Shown here: positions 12,091 to 22,690 of the stretch, piece after piece
Position numbering within the stretch: position 1 is the first letter of the stretch
Layout: every line of letters starts with the position of its first letter
Assembly: GCF_015706575.1 (NCBI RefSeq)
Contig: NW_024037062.1
Coordinates: forward strand, 3,034,811-3,098,810
Length of the DNA stretch: 64,000 nucleotides
Source of the DNA: Patiria miniata
Taxonomy: Eukaryota > Echinodermata > Asteroidea > Valvatida > Asterinidae
Direction of reading: 5' to 3'
The notes under the pieces: model-generated
The model's database searches: none
The model's input: only the letters and a program-made list of their open reading frames with translations
What the model was told of the DNA's origin: nothing
Translations under genes and position numbers: made by a program

Positions 12091-13458
12091 TAGCCCCACT
12101 AGTGTGGCCGTCGGTATGCTGCGCTGAACCTCTGGCCACACACCGTGGTACCGCGCGCTACTGAGGACGAAGTTTCCATAAAATCTGCGGTCCGTTTCTT
12201 ACATTCTCAGTTTCTTACTTTCTTATGGTTGTATTCTATGATGTCTCACCTATCACTTCTGGGATGCTTAGGTCTAATGATGTTCCATTTTCCGAGATAT
12301 TCTTCAATCTTTCTGGAGCCCATATGCACTCGTGAAACGTCTGGTGATGGCAGCCATTTTGAATGTGACAAGAGATGACCTCAAGCTGTGACGTCGCGTT
12401 TATGCAAATTGCTTGTCGAGCGCGCGAGGGCGCGAGTTGCAAATGCGACGGCTGTTTCCTGTACCATGCATTTATCGTCAGGGGGCCACGTGCACCGATC
12501 TCTATTCAGGATCTACGGCACAGGAAACAGCCGTCGCATTTGCAACTCGCGCCCTCGACAAGCAATTTGCATAAACGCGACGCCACAGCTTGAGGTCATC
12601 TCTTGTCACATTCAAAATGGCTGCCATCACCAGACGTTTCACGAGTGCATATGGGCTCCAGAAAGATTGAAGAATATCTCGGAAAATGGAACATCATTAG
12701 ACCTAAGCATACCAGAAGTGATAGGTGAGACATCATAGAATACAACCATAAGAAAGTAAGGGAAAAGTTCCATACTCGGACGTCAATTTATCTGCTGCCA
12801 AACATATTAATTGTCACCTCACCTTGTCATTTGAACCAAGAGAAATCCAGGAAGCTGTGTTAAGGTGAAAAAAATTTACTCAAAATGTGTTTTTAGAGCA
12901 CATTTTGGATGCATACGTCGTGCAGAACTAACTTGAAGCAGCCGGTCAAAACTGATTGTAGTGGCTGAAAGACAGCGGTACGTTATACACGTGACATCAA
13001 CAACCATGACGTCGCATGAGCCTGCCAATGATAGTGCAATACGTCATTATGAATATTTATTTTCTCATGAATATTTAGTTTATTTCAATGGATACTTCAA
13101 ATACGTCCAAAGATTGATTATTGCAACAGCGATCGTGCGCGGCCTAGCGGTTAAGAGTCTCGTGTATCAAGCAAGCGTCAGAGGTTCGAATCCCGATGAA
13201 GTAACTGACTGATTAATAAATAGAAATTAAGGAAAGGAGAGGGTGAAAGTGGAGGTATAAAAGATGTAACTTTTGGCGCTAGAAAATTAATTGAAAAAAG
13301 TGACGTCCGAGTACGGTATTTTTTCCGAAAGGAAGAAACTGAGAAAGTAAGAAACGGACCGCAGATTTTATGGAAACTTCGTCCTCAGTAGCGCGCGGTA
13401 CCACGGTGTGTGGCCAGAGGTTCAGCGCAGCATACCGACGGCCACACTAGTGGGGCTA
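12091..13458. mobile_element. Palindromic element P2 (interrupted by MITE B2)
   Basis: The 9-bp target duplication AGCTAATGT lies at 12082-12090 and 13459-13467. Ends: TAGCCCCACTAGTGTGGCC and its reverse complement. A subterminal hairpin GTGTGGCC (12102-12109) with GGCCACAC (12134-12141) is mirrored at the right end. The arms fold about a centre near 12490; the inner arms 12220-12470 and 12515-12755 are almost identical. Length without B2 is about 790 bp. Reading frames across it are mirror-image artefacts. Confidence 0.85.
12761..13327 (-). mobile_element. MITE B2, hAT-like, with tRNA-like segment, inserted in right arm of P2
   Basis: Same family as B1, opposite orientation. It is flanked by AAAGTAAG (12753-12760) and AAAGGAAG (13328-13335), an 8-bp target duplication with one difference. 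The pre-insertion arm can be read as continuous against the left arm of P2. The tRNA-like segment is on the plus strand at about 13130-13205 (GGCCTAGCGGTTAAGAG, then GAGGTTCGAATCCCG). The B2 copy lacks one repeat of a short duplicated motif that B1 carries near 11710-11745. Confidence 0.78.
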
Positions 13459-13467
13459 AGCTAATGT

Positions 13468-14233
13468 TAGACCCGTGAACGTGGCTTGTAAACTACGCCA
13501 CGTTCTTGTTTCATTTCGAACCTGGCGAACGTGTCCCTCTGACACGTGTCCCTCCGTTACACACACTGGACGTTATTTTGCCCATGTAATAAGTACTCAC
13601 ATATGAAGCTGTCTTGAATTCTATTTGTACATCAAAACTTGCATTTGACGAAAATTGAGGAAAATTCTGGCCCCGGTTCATGAAGTCCGTCCGCTACTAC
13701 CGAGTCCGCTACTGCTAGCTGCCATTTTCTCCCAACTGACACATGCGCATTGCGTTTTATTTTCGTATGATTCGACGGCTGTTTACTGTCGCAGCTAAAA
13801 CAGACATCGTTTTAGACAAGTTTCAAGTCCTTTCCTCTCTCACCGCACCGCACGCGGTCGCACGTGCGCCCACGTGTGTGTGCACACACGTACTGTACAC
13901 GAGATGAGCCGAGCAGCCAATCGTCTGCGGGGTTTTTTTTTCGGGGTTGCGACATGAAACAGCCGTCAATCTGTCCAAGCGACTCAGACGCGTCCGGGGT
14001 TATTTGTCAGGGTCAGGTTAAAATCTCATTTCTACACGTTTGTATGGCTATGGGTCTTTACTGATGGGCAAATTTCGTCGAAATTACACAGCCGAAACAA
14101 TCGGACGGGCAAATTTAGATTTCTAGGTGAGTACTCAACACCCATACGGAATTATGTATGTCGGATCGATTTCGCCAGGTTCGAAATGAAACAAGAACGT
14201 GGCGTTGTATACAACGCCACGTTCACGGGTCTA
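13468..14233. mobile_element. Hairpin-ended element P3
   Basis: It is flanked by AGCTAATGT at 13459-13467 (shared with P2) and 14234-14242. Ends: TAGACCCGTGAACGTGGC and its reverse complement, with matching arms of about 75 bp. A subterminal hairpin AACGTGGC (13478-13485) with GCCACGTT (13497-13504) is mirrored at the right. The interior is only partly palindromic and has no clear open frame. Confidence 0.82.
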
Positions 14234-14258
14234 AGCTAATGTATGAGGCTACGTGGAG

Positions 14259-14683
14259 GGTAATCCTTACTTTTAGGACCCCTTTCCTATATAAGGTTAA
14301 AAGACTCACCAAAACAGCTGACTATGACACTCAAAAGTGACATTCTGATATTTATTGACACATTTGAACATTTGGCAATGACACCTCTTGAATATCAGCA
14401 AGTTTGATTTTGTAGAAAGAGGGCAGGGTTTTGATTTATGAGGGGTTAAAGACGACGATGACAAACAGAAAATAAATTTAAAAAGCAAGATGGCGAACTG
14501 CAAAAAAAGGTAGGAAAGTCACATTTTCTTTGAAAGTGCTTTCAAAATTATAACTAACATGAGTTTGTCTGAAGAAAAAAGACTTCTTTGCAAAAGTCAC
14601 TTTGGTACTGGACAGTCATCTGCAAAAGTCAGTTTTGAACAGAACTCGTACAAAATAGAGGTGTCCTAAAAGTAAGGATTACC
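14259..14683. mobile_element. MITE P4, 425 bp, 8-bp target duplication
   Basis: It is flanked by exact ACGTGGAG repeats (14251-14258 and 14684-14691). TIRs: GGTAATCCTTACTTTTAGGAC and GTCCTAAAAGTAAGGATTACC. Interior motifs near 14410-14470 resemble the stretch at 9690-9790. The different TIR and 8-bp duplication set it apart from P1-P3. Confidence 0.82.
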
Positions 14684-15402
14684 ACGTGGAGCCTCATCTG
14701 CTCATACTTCTAGGAGTAGGTAGTCCAGTAAATAGGCCACATTTATAGGGCTAGCATGGCTAGGGAAGCGACAAATTTTTTTAAAGAATAACATGATAAA
14801 AAGGAAGTGTCCTCAACTACACAAACCCGATCATGCCGATACGCTGTTCGGTCATGTCGGTTTTTTTAAGTTGACCGGTTGCGATATGGAACTTAAACAT
14901 GTCCAAAATACACTCCCTGGATTTTGTTACATAGGCCCACTATCATGGAAAAGGCAAAAGTCAAAATGTCTTCTTCTATTTATACTTCAATCAAGGCCTT
15001 GGTATTTTTTTTTTTAAATTAATAGATGAAAGGGACTTGCCAGGGCGTAAATCGTACCGTCTTCTCCACGTGCAAGACGCCAATGTATTCAGCAACACGG
15101 CAAGGGTCTTGAGCTCGTGTTCTTAACACAGTATTCCAGGGAATAATCAGAATGGTCACCAGACTAGTTTCGTAGTTATTTCAGGTACTGACGAGTGGTG
15201 GCGCCCTGTAGATTAATAGACACGAGCTAGCTAGCTCCGGTCGGACTTTAAAGTTGTTGGCTGTAGTTGAAGTGTGCGCGCGTAACACGAAATGCCTGTT
15301 AGTGTTAGAGTATCGAGGTTTAGGGTCCGTTTTGTGAAGAACGGGCAAACTAAGTCGTTCTGAACTGTTGCCTATTTTATTTAATAACTAGAGCAATAAA
15401 TG
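14684..15402. other. No gene seen
   Basis: Mixed sequence with T-runs; no supported coding exon, RNA gene or clear repeat border. Confidence 0.4.
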
Positions 15403-16116
15403 AATCTAAAAATTAATGTGGCCTGACGTTGCGAACTTAGCAAGTTCTTCTTCAGAGGCTAAAACAGAAATGACAGAGGTACAAACATTAACAAGGGGGT
15501 GCACACAAACATGCAGGGATGAAAGAAGAAACACAAAAGGAGGATTAGGTGGGAAAGGTGTGGAAAGATGCAGGGGAGGGTGGATGAGAGAACAAAGAAA
15601 CAAAGGGAGATGGCAAACCACAAGGGGTCTGGTATGAACAGGGGAGGGACCAGAAAGGGGAAGGATCAAAGGTCACAGGGAGTGGGAACGGACAAAAGAG
15701 TGTGGGAGTGAAGGGGGATTATGCCGGGGGGGGGGGGGGGGAACAGTATGGAGGTGGAAAGGGATGAAAGATGGTGGAAGATGGGTAAACACAAACAATG
15801 AAGACCAGGTGGATTATCTGTAACAGAAGACAATGGAGGAAGAAAAAGATTAATCATTTCCAAGTTGGATGTTGAGACCATGTGGTTGAATAGTTCGAAG
15901 ACGATTCATCCACACTTTCTCTCTGCTGAGGCGAACTGAGTCCTTGCGATGGCCAAGAAATTCAATGCCCTGCAAAATCATATCAGAAATGGAGTGGTTA
16001 GGCAGGTTGAAGTGATGACCAACAGGGGTGTCTAGTTTCTTGGTGTTAACCGTTGACCGGTGGGCATAGAAACGCTTCTTGAGCGTATTCTTAGTCTCAC
16101 CTACATACTGCAATAA
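15403..16116 (-). mobile_element. 5'-truncated Penelope-like element, GIY-YIG endonuclease end
   Basis: The minus-strand frame ending at 15850 encodes YVGETKNTLKKRFYAHRS, then TPVGHHFNLPNHS and REKVWMNRLRTIQPHGLN. This is the typical end of Penelope-like elements: the YIG half of a GIY-YIG endonuclease with its following His/Glu region. The reverse transcriptase and the GIY half are absent, so the copy is 5'-truncated. The 3' part (15403-15849) is polypurine-rich with a G-run at 15726-15741. The flanks carry AGAGCAATAAAT (15390-15401; again at 16117-16128, then partly repeated to 16140), a likely 12-bp target duplication. Penelope-like elements are known to make such short tandem flank repeats. 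Confidence 0.8.
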
Positions 16117-16943
16117 AGAGCAATAAATAGAGCAATAAATGGTACAACAAACTCTCATGATTTTTTTTGGGGGGGGGGGGAGCGGGGATATGGGGTTTGC
16201 AACTTAATTGCTGACGGTTTCAATTTTTTTGTTTTTCAATAAAACTAGGGCAAATGTCGTTACACCCGGACACAAGCCGAAACTAAAGCTACATGGTTGT
16301 TTTATATTTAAATCTAATCACAAGTTAGTCTAGGAGGGATTTAAGCTTTATAATTTGGCAGGTAAACTTTCAATTACATACAGACCAACTGTAGTGTTTA
16401 TTTTGCTTTAAAATCTTTATTCCTCACAGGAAATCCAACTTATACATAAGACATTATTTACATGTGTCTGTTGTAACAAAGAAAAACAAACTTCGGTATT
16501 AGACTAATATATAGAAAAGTTATACAACACTTTTTCATAACCATTAAAATAAACCATGAACCTTGCATTAAGTAGAGCATATGTTTCTCCCTCACTCAAG
16601 TGAATCAATCACAATACAATAGAAAATGATAATCAGTAGACAATGTTTGTAATCTGCTAATGACAATTCAGTCACTGAACACAAACGGTGGAATTTCACT
16701 TTTGAAATGAAACCTTGACAAAATTAAATGGCCTGACAATAATTTTCGAATTTTTAAAGTATAAATAAAATCATCGAAAGTGAAAATGTGCATGTACGTG
16801 TTTAGGCTTACTCCTTTGAAATAGCCACTGATATCCAGCCCAACCTTTTTTTTTAACGAGATGGGATTTGTTAGTCTTTCTTCAAGGGTATGCATTCCAA
16901 GCTAGTATCAGGCTTACATCTCCGAAACAAAATACATTGTACC

Positions 16944-17327
16944 CAATAAGCCATTTGCGAGTGACCTATACCCTTTGGGTATAAATTTGAAAAACATCTG
17001 GTACACTGACTTGCTCAGAATGCTTGGCACATTTGAACTGAATTCACCAGACCAAAGACACTGTTACTAATCACATGATTCGGGGCAAGCTCTTGCATAG
17101 TTATGTAAGAGATGCTCTGCACCAATACATTGTTCACAATGGGTGAGAATGGCACAAAGACACCAGACCATGCCGGAGCTGGGGGTTGCTAGCATAAGGC
17201 TTGCCCCGAATACATGATATAGTAACAGTCTCTTTGGTAGGGAGAATGCAGAGTTAAAACGTGCAAAGCACTGGATTTAGTCAGCGTTAAAAATTGTATC
17301 CAAATGTAACTTGCAAATGGCTTATTG
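16944..17327. mobile_element. Palindromic MITE (TIR CAATAAGCCATTTGC)
   Basis: The ends CAATAAGCCATTTGC and GCAAATGGCTTATTG match exactly. Inner arms containing GACACTGTTACTAATCA and GATTCGGGGCAAGC are mirrored near 17195-17235. The arms have diverged moderately. It may lie in the 3' UTR or just downstream of the DYDC-type gene. Confidence 0.7.
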
Positions 17328-17682
17328 TTACTGAAGAAAAGAGGGCAAACTTTGTAGAGGCTGTGGTTTCAACAGGTTAATATACCTTGTGCATTAAGGT
17401 AAAGTTAGAGGGCAATTGAATTCTTCTGTATTGCATGGACAGGCATGACTATTCATTGTTACTAAATTAAAACATTAATAACAACACCCTATTAGACACC
17501 TGCAACACACAAGTTCTATTTGAGGGGAATGACTATAAAGCCCAACCTCGGATTCCTTCCGTCTTTAATACAAATGTTGATAAACAAGATAAAGAAATGT
17601 TTTAACTGGAGTTTAAAAAAAAAATGTAAGACCCAAGAACATAATAATTGTAATAACTTAATAATTTGGGAGGGGGGCTAAT

Positions 17683-17995
17683 TACCCTTACTCGCAGCTG
17701 TGAAGCTGAATTGCGAAAGACGTGGTTACATCTTGGTCGAGCCGAAGGCATGTGAAGGCACCTACTGCTACTGCCATACTACCCATTTATGACCAGGGAG
17801 CTAAGCTGAGATCCAAAGTGTTTGATTTTCACGAAAGAGGGAGGAAAACCAGAGGACCCACACAAAACTCCTTGTGGCAGGAGAGAATCAATGCACAACT
17901 CTACTCCCATATGGTCAAAGCCAGGAATCGAACCTGGGGCACACTGGTGAGAGACTAGCACTTTACGCACTAGCCACCCATGCCAGCCATGCATG
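17683..17995 (-). mobile_element. tRNA-derived SINE
   Basis: On the minus strand the head carries an A box (TGGCTAGTGCG near 17962-17972) and a B box (GGTTCGATTCC near 17923-17933). The body contains GGTTTTCCTCCC, and the tail reads CACATGCCTTCGGCTCG ... CGCAATTCAGCTTCACAGC. The tail matches a second fragment at 46733-46808, confirming a dispersed family. Target duplications were not found. Confidence 0.75.
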
Positions 17996-18277
17996 TAAAG
18001 AACCTCACTGCACACGGACTTGGTGATTCTGACGTGTGTGATGAATTCAGTACATACAAATCCAACCGCCCAATACATACTCAAAAACACTGTGAAATTC
18101 AATGGTTAATTCCTTTTACAAAAGTGAGTCTCCGTTTGACATAAAACCCAGCAGTTTAAATGTAGATTTTATCTGCATGTTTGGGAAAACTTCGATCTAA
18201 CACTTATATTACCACAGAAGACTTGTTTACATACATGTATTTACATAAAGTGGCCAACAGATTAACACAGGGAGGGA

Positions 18278-20750
18278 CTAGCCAGTTTCATCTGCTTCTT
18301 GTTCTACTTCGGCAGTTTGCTGCTCTCCATCACCTTCTTCCCTCTCATCTACAGCCTCTGCCTCAGGTTCATCAGTTGCTCCTTCCTCATCACCCTCCGC
18401 ATCTTTCTCTTCTTCTTTATCTCCTTCCTCCTACATGAACAATATGTATACACCACTTTAACATGAGAACTACACACTTTGGTGGCACAATTGCTAAACT
18501 ACAGGTATTCATTGCCTCTTGCCATAGAGTACCAAAGTGAGCCACGTATTCTGGTTCAGCTTGTATGAAGACATCAGCATGCGAATCAGTGTGTGAACCA
18601 GAACAAAGACAGATGGCATCAGTTCTCCATTGTGCATCTTTACAAGGGTGGAAGAAATACATTATCTTCAAACTATTTTGAATCCTCGATCCTGATTGGT
18701 CGATCCATGGCAACAACACGTATCACTCTTATACAACCACAGGTATAACGCTATTCTTAAATGTGCCTGCTGGTCCTGTTGTACACAACTGTTTGTGTAC
18801 AGCATCACCATGCAAGAACCTTATTTGTCATGTGTCAATTTTGCTTGATAAATTGATTATCCCACTGGGCTCGTGGGAAAACTAATAACATATGTGCTGC
18901 GTTCAAGCTAAATGAGTCATTTGTCGACCCCTGTCCAAATTTGGTTTATTACAGATTTGAAAAGAGCACAATCTCAGCATTACTGCTGTGAAAACCGCAT
19001 GCTGATACCATCGTTAGTTTAAAAATTATGGAAGTCGGAACCCCAAGAAATGTGATGAAGTGATGTGACGAAGTGGTCCTATTTTGGCCTGTATCTCCAA
19101 ATGAAAATTCCCGACAAACGACTCATGTAGCTGGTCGCATCACATATGTGCTGCGGTCAAGCTAAATGAGTCGTTTGTCGACCCTGGTAAAAAAAAAAAA
19201 CATTTTTATTACAGATTTGAAAAGAGCACAATCTCAGCAAGTTATAAATACCGCTGTGAAAACCCCATGCTGATACCATCTTTAGTTTAAAAATTATGGA
19301 AGTTGGAACACCAAGAGATGCGATGAAGTGATGTGATGAAGTCGCCCTATTTTGGCCAGAATCTCCAAATGAAAATTTCTGACAAACGACTAATTTAGCT
19401 TGATCGCATCACATATGACCCTTTCTTTGTGTCTGCTGTCGAAATGTACCTTCCTGCAAATCTGAATGATGTTTCATTAAATGCCATAATCAGACTGCTT
19501 AATTCAATGATTACCATATTCGCCTACTTCACTGCAATATTTCACCAAAGGTGTCAGCAGAAGTATGCACTTTTAAACCCTTGCAAGTTTCTTAATTGTC
19601 ACCCTACTTTGGTTTCTACTTGTCCATTGCCTTCTTGACCCACTGGCTCTTCCTCTTGTTGTTCTTCCCCCTCTGGAACAGTCTCAAGGTTTGGGGCACC
19701 TGGGAGATTGCTCCGTTCTTTAGCTAGTGTTGTCTTGTCTTCTTCCACAGGTGCTTCTGGTGGTGGTTCCTCAGCCTAAAGAACAGGAACATTTTGAGTT
19801 TCAGAGGAGGGCTGTTCTAGAAGAGTGTCTGTAAACCGCAATTTCATATAATAAACCCTTATTTAACAAAAAACAACCTTGACACCGAGTAGTGAAATTA
19901 AGATGTACAATTGCAGAGGGAAAACAGCCACTCTTTTTATCATTAGTTTACACAGCAGGATAAAATTTGATCTCAAATTTATAACCACAGGTTTGACTTT
20001 GGCACTATACTTTGACTGGCCCACATCTACTGCTATGATCACCAACTCTACTCAAATTGTTTTGAACAGGCTGCATCCGGCCCGAGTCTGCTGAGGGCTA
20101 AATGTTACCTTCTTGGCTTCAGCTTCCTCTTGAGCTAGTTTCTCTGCTTCTCTTCTCATGATTTCTTGTTGAACTTTCTCTTTCTCAGCTTCCTCCCTCT
20201 CAATGATTAGTTGTTTACTTCGAGCTTCTTCCTGTTGGGGGGGTGGCAAAATCAATGCTAGAGATCTTACTACAGGTCGCATCCAAATCTATTGTCTAGG
20301 TCCTCGTCCATTACGACTTTTTGGGACAATAGACATAGCTGTAGAGCTCACTGGATCCCAATTTCAAACACAACCTTGGTGATGTATCTTATTTTCAAAC
20401 TGTGGATTATGGGTACACCCATTGCGTTGTTTGCTACATCAGTGAGTTACACAGCCAAAAATTATGGAGAATCAAAGTGGCACATAAGATCTTGTTGCTT
20501 ACTGTCTAAAAAATGTATTGGTTGAAGATTTTATGAATTTTCATGTTCATCTTCAATGGCCTGTTACACAATGAACATTGAATAATTGAGCTGTTTTAAG
20601 TACCTCAACTGCATAGCGTTCATTGTCTTTGAACTTGTAGAGCCACTGTGCGATGTACTCAATTGGGTCCATGGGCCGTTTCTCAGCAACTTCAGCCAAG
20701 GCGCTGGTCAAGCAAATGCCCAAGTTCCGCTTCAGATATTCTGTGTCCAT
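18278..20750 (-). CDS. DPY30 domain-containing protein, DYDC1/2-like (4 exons, 196 aa)
   Basis: Exons, all phase 0 with GT-AG borders: 20604-20750, 20109-20231, 19608-19775, 18278-18430. Residues 1-45 hold a Dpy-30 motif ([20 protein letters not shown] followed by [17 protein letters not shown]), the helical dimer-and-docking fold seen in DPY30, radial-spoke and DYDC proteins. Residues 50-90 are a charged coiled coil (EEARSKQ...[14 protein letters not shown]). Residues 91-146 include [10 protein letters not shown], like the conserved C-terminal GAPNL of vertebrate DYDC proteins. The tail is very acidic and ends EADETG. The third donor (AAA|GTAGGG) is weak. The start is the only Met before the motif. 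The exact role is not known from sequence; relatives are linked to cilia/sperm or to Set1/MLL-type complexes. Exon 4 begins after TAG at 18431-18433. Confidence 0.88.
18888..19418. mobile_element. Two MITE copies in tandem in intron 3 of the DYDC-type gene
   Basis: Two copies of about 260-275 bp (18888-19148 and 19141-19418) each begin ACATATGTGCTGCG and end with a near reverse complement (CGCATCACATATG). They share the internal motif CAGATTTGAAAAGAGCACAA and appear to share the terminal bases between them. Divergence between the copies is visible but low. Confidence 0.7.
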
Positions 20751-21231
20751 GATGTACTTCAGAGATGGGCTTTAGGTTTCCAACTTTTTTTTTATCTGCA
20801 TGAGAAGGATTTGTCACAGAAAAAAACTGAGTGAAAGGTATTTATATAAAGGTTTATTTTCTTCTAATAAGCCTTTTTGCTATTTCAACTACATGTGCAC
20901 ACAACAAGAGTTTAGGGTTTTTTTCTGCAAGATAAAAACAGCAGATGAATGTGCACACAAGTATGTGTGGGACATGGTAACCGAATCTGCATTCTGCAAT
21001 TTTTCATCTAATCAAAAAGAAGATGGAAAGTTTTGTTCGCACAAACGTTGAAATAAACAAAACATTTAAAACCAAGGTGCCGTAAAAGAATTCAAAAAAC
21101 AAGAACTTTTATTTTATTTTTACATGTAGCTGCTATGATTTGCACGCGTGTGGAGAACTGTTTAGGCCTAAAAAAAAGTAATAAATTTTTTTTTCTTTTT
21201 GATGCGCTGTACCTAACACTAACAATACCTG

Positions 21232-21247
21232 AGCCACACTAGTGGAG
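21232..21247. repeat. Isolated terminus resembling element P2
   Basis: CCACACTAGTGGAGCTA closely matches the right end of P2 (CCACACTAGTGGGGCTA). No partner end is seen nearby, so this may be a truncated relative. Confidence 0.4.
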
Positions 21248-21267
21248 CTAGGTAGTCAGGTAAGGGT

Positions 21268-21613
21268 TGGCTCATAAGTCCGACGCCTCATAGGTCCGAC
21301 GCCTTATAAGTCCGACAAAATCACATCCCCCAACCAAATAAAGGCCCATAAGTCTGACGCCTCATAGGTCCGACGCCTCATAAGTCCGACGCCTCATAGC
21401 TCCGACACCTCATAGCTCCATCGCCTCATAGATTCAACGCCTCGTACTCTGCATTTTTCCGACGTCGGACATATGAGGCATCGGACTTATGAGGCGTCGG
21501 ACCTATGAGGCAGAATAAATAAATGTTATGCCTCATAAGTCCGACGCCTCTTAAGTCCAAAATTTCGGACTTATGAGGCGTCGGACCTATGAGGCATCGG
21601 ACTTATGAGGCTC
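21268..21613. repeat. Palindromic array of a 15-16-bp unit (CCGACGCCTCATAAGT type)
   Basis: The left half is a tandem array of units such as CCGACGCCTCATAGGT and CCGACGCCTCATAAGT. The right half is the same unit in inverted orientation (GGACTTATGAGGCGTC). The centre is near 21455-21460. The whole folds back on itself and is probably a MITE whose ends have expanded as tandem repeats. No cas genes, no unique spacers: not CRISPR. Confidence 0.8.
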
Positions 21614-22690
21614 AATACTTTATACTATGAGAATCCCAAAACTTAAGATATTGAAAACATGCAATACAAACTAGATAGGCATATTTATAGATACTAAGAT
21701 AGATAGATAGATAGATATTTATTTCCATGTTGTCAATTTGTATAAGGCCTAAATACAAGTTCGTAATAAAATACAAATAAATAATATTTAAATTGGATAG
21801 TGGGAAATACAATTATAGTAGTAGGCCTATTAAGGAAAAGAATATTTAGGCCTAAGTATTTCCTAACACTTGGCTTCACTCTCACTCTCAGTTGCAAAAT
21901 ATTCAACAAAAGTCTCCTTAAATAATTGAATTTAGACTTCAAGCTTGGTTGGTGAAATATTGAGGACGTTGTCTTTGCCTCTTGGAAATTTTAGAGAATA
22001 TCGTCAGCCAAAGAGAGTGGGTAAAGTTGGCCTGATTTCGTTTTGCATGTTTTCAGCACTCAGCCATTGCAATGAATCAGCACTCATTCAATAATCATAT
22101 GTTTCCAAATAGGCCTAATTAATAATTATTCTCAAAATGACAAACAGCTACCACTACCAGGCTACTGTCAGTGTCAGGACTACTGTAGCCATCCCTACAA
22201 TTTACAAATTGGGTTACCTCGATAGAACTATGGGGTGAACAACAACTGGCAGTGTCACTAGATTATACTTGAATGAAGTGAACGACCAACTCGCTAGCTT
22301 CCTGTATAAATTGTATACAAAACTGGTACCGTACACAATGAACTATGCATTGGACGTACGTCCACGGCCGGCCACACAGCTGCTTGAGTGCACGTGTGCA
22401 CAAAGGTCGTTGCCAAGCATGTGTTTACAACTTCGGTATGACAAATTTAAAAGAAACAAATCAAATGGAGTGTATTATTACCTAAAACAACGTCAAATAG
22501 TTACATTAAAATACGTAACTCCAAAATATTTACACATTTGACACAAAAAAATGGATTGAATTTTAAAATAATGGAACATTTCAGTATTTCTTGGTTCTCA
22601 GTTTAGAACGAGTATTGTCCTGATTAGACTGGCTACCTGTCCGTCCGTAGTCGCTCGCTGTGCTTGCCGCGCACTCGCCCTCTGCTCTGG

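Larger units (their letters stand above)
20751..22690. other. Upstream of DYDC-type gene: no further gene seen
   Basis: The promoter of the minus-strand DYDC-type gene should lie at the low end, but no motif can be fixed. Contents: a P2-type terminus at 21232-21247, the palindrome at 21268-21613, a short TAGA microsatellite near 21697-21716, and anonymous A/T-rich sequence. Confidence 0.4.

Noticed and set aside
12388-12738. Frames of 72-116 codons across the P2 palindrome
   Set aside because: The same sequence is read on both arms; no similarity to proteins and no host splice context.
11485-13210. Two apparent tRNA genes (11485-11565 minus, 13130-13205 plus)
   Set aside because: A- and B-box-like motifs are present but no full cloverleaf with a 7-bp acceptor stem forms, and both lie inside copies of the same MITE.
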